Assembly (NCBI GenBank): GCA_002305615.1
Contig: DBPU01000089.1
Span: forward strand, 5,962-12,549
Direction: 5' to 3'
Source of the DNA: Verrucomicrobia bacterium UBA1412
Lineage (GTDB): Bacteria > Verrucomicrobiota > Verrucomicrobiia > Limisphaerales > UBA1412
Length of the DNA stretch: 6,588 bases
The translations under genes and the position numbers were made by a program. Position 1 is the stretch's first letter. The number at the start of each line of letters is the position of its first letter. Shown here piece by piece: positions 5,954 to 6,588 of the stretch. The notes beneath the pieces were generated by a model. It was not told the DNA's origin and did no database searches. It was given only the letters and a program-made list of their open reading frames with translations.

Positions 5954-6588
5954 ATGAAGAAGGTTGTTTTATTAGGGAGTACCGGTTCCATCGGCACGAG
6001 TACGGTCAAAGTCGTCCAGGATTTATCAGATCGCCTTGAATTGGTAGGGCTTGGAGGCGGCTGCAATGTGGAGCTCCTCTCTGAGCAGATTCGCACCCTT
6101 AAACCGCTGGCTGCCAGTATCAAATCCGAAGAAGATGCCGCCCGTCTCCGTGGCGAATTCGGTAAAAGTACCCGGATTTATTCCGGCGAAGAGGGGCTGA
6201 TCAAGCTGGCCACGATGCCCGAAGCCGATATTGTCCTGATCTCCATTGTGGGAACCGCCGGTCTCAAACCTGCCCTGGCCGCCATCCGTGCCGGCAAGGA
6301 TATCGCTCTGGCCAGCAAGGAAGTCCTCGTAGTCGCCGGCGAAATCGTCATGAACCTGGCTCGCGAGTGCGGCGTGAATGTCCTCACTGTCGACAGCGAG
6401 CACTCCGCCATTTTCCAATGTCTGGAAGGTCGCAAACCCGAATCGGTCCGCCGGCTCATTCTGACCGCCTCGGGAGGTCCCTTCCGCAATACGCCCCGGG
6501 AGGAATTTCCAAACATCACCCTTGATAAAGCGCTCAAACACCCCAGTTGGGTGATGGGCCGCAAGATTACCCTGGATTCCGCCACCCT
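5954..6588 (+). CDS. dxr: Dxr, 1-deoxy-D-xylulose 5-phosphate reductoisomerase (N-terminal part)
   Basis: First committed step of the MEP isoprenoid pathway: it rearranges and reduces DXP to MEP with NADPH and a divalent metal, in the cytoplasm. I translated from the ATG at 5954: 211 codons plus two bases, running off the right edge; the family is about 390-400 residues. The NADPH-binding loop GSTGSIG is at 8-14. The metal-binding D147-S148-E149 lies in TVDSEHSAIFQ. Substrate-binding positions are visible as S173 (TASGGPF), H196 (HPSW) and S209 (LDSAT). The usual LANKE motif reads LASKE (119-123). GAGA at 5944-5947, 6 nt before the ATG, is a plausible ribosome site; the GGAG directly after the cdsA stop is too far away. 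All active-site residues that can be checked in this half are intact. The short gap to cdsA suggests an operon; rseP often follows dxr in this cluster, but that lies outside the window. Confidence 0.96.
   Translation, partial: MKKVVLLGSTGSIGTSTVKVVQDLSDRLELVGLGGGCNVELLSEQIRTLKPLAASIKSEEDAARLRGEFGKSTRIYSGEEGLIKLATMPEADIVLISIVGTAGLKPALAAIRAGKDIALASKEVLVVAGEIVMNLARECGVNVLTVDSEHSAIFQCLEGRKPESVRRLILTASGGPFRNTPREEFPNITLDKALKHPSWVMGRKITLDSAT

Noticed and set aside
6026..6585. Two minus-strand open frames of 171 and 135 codons
   Set aside because: Both are antisense to dxr, whose translation carries all the expected motifs; they are frame shadows in a GC-rich gene.

Overview
The window looks like a chromosomal segment of a Verrucomicrobiota (PVC-group) bacterium. 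This is inferred from family features, not from a database search. The large secreted protein has the BspA-type leucine-rich repeats, the Ig-like domain and the closing 'YQLWSSTDCINW...GKFFKL' segment I associate with verrucomicrobial surface proteins. The CdsA signature reads PGIGGMLDLLDS where most bacteria have PGHGGxLDRxDS, a variant I recall from PVC bacteria. Spurious reading frames fill both strands, but only four genes are convincing.

Layout from left to right. (1) Positions 1-536, minus strand: the N-terminal half of asnA, ammonia-dependent asparagine synthetase, cut by the left edge. (2) Positions 537-1005: no protein gene. This stretch holds a GC-rich dyad block upstream of asnA, a 20-bp box that recurs inverted 4.1 kb away, three short decamer arrays, and a strong intrinsic terminator for the next gene. 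(3) Positions 1006-4686, minus strand: a 1226-residue secreted BspA-like LRR protein in three LRR modules, followed by an Ig-like domain, a twin GxGY repeat and a C-terminal segment. (4) Positions 4687-4996: no protein gene. It holds the upstream region of the LRR gene, a fourth decamer array, a hairpin, the inverted partner of the 20-bp box, and the cdsA leader. (5) Positions 4997-5920, plus strand: cdsA, CDP-diglyceride synthase. (6) Position 5954 to the right edge, plus strand: the first 211 codons of dxr (ispC).

How the genes work together. cdsA and dxr are 33 nt apart on one strand. They probably form part of the widespread envelope and isoprenoid cluster that often also holds uppS and rseP: CdsA supplies CDP-diacylglycerol for phospholipids and Dxr commits carbon to isoprenoids by the MEP route. 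asnA is an unrelated amino-acid gene. The LRR gene lies between the two groups, appears more AT-rich than cdsA and dxr, and has its own terminator.

The most notable signal is that the LRR gene is bracketed on both sides by the same intergenic sequences in inverted orientation. These are a 19/20 inverted box (701-720 and 4848-4866) and 10-bp-period arrays built on RACACRRAT. They could mark a cassette-like insertion, or they could be a dispersed intergenic repeat family of this genome. The window alone cannot separate these options.
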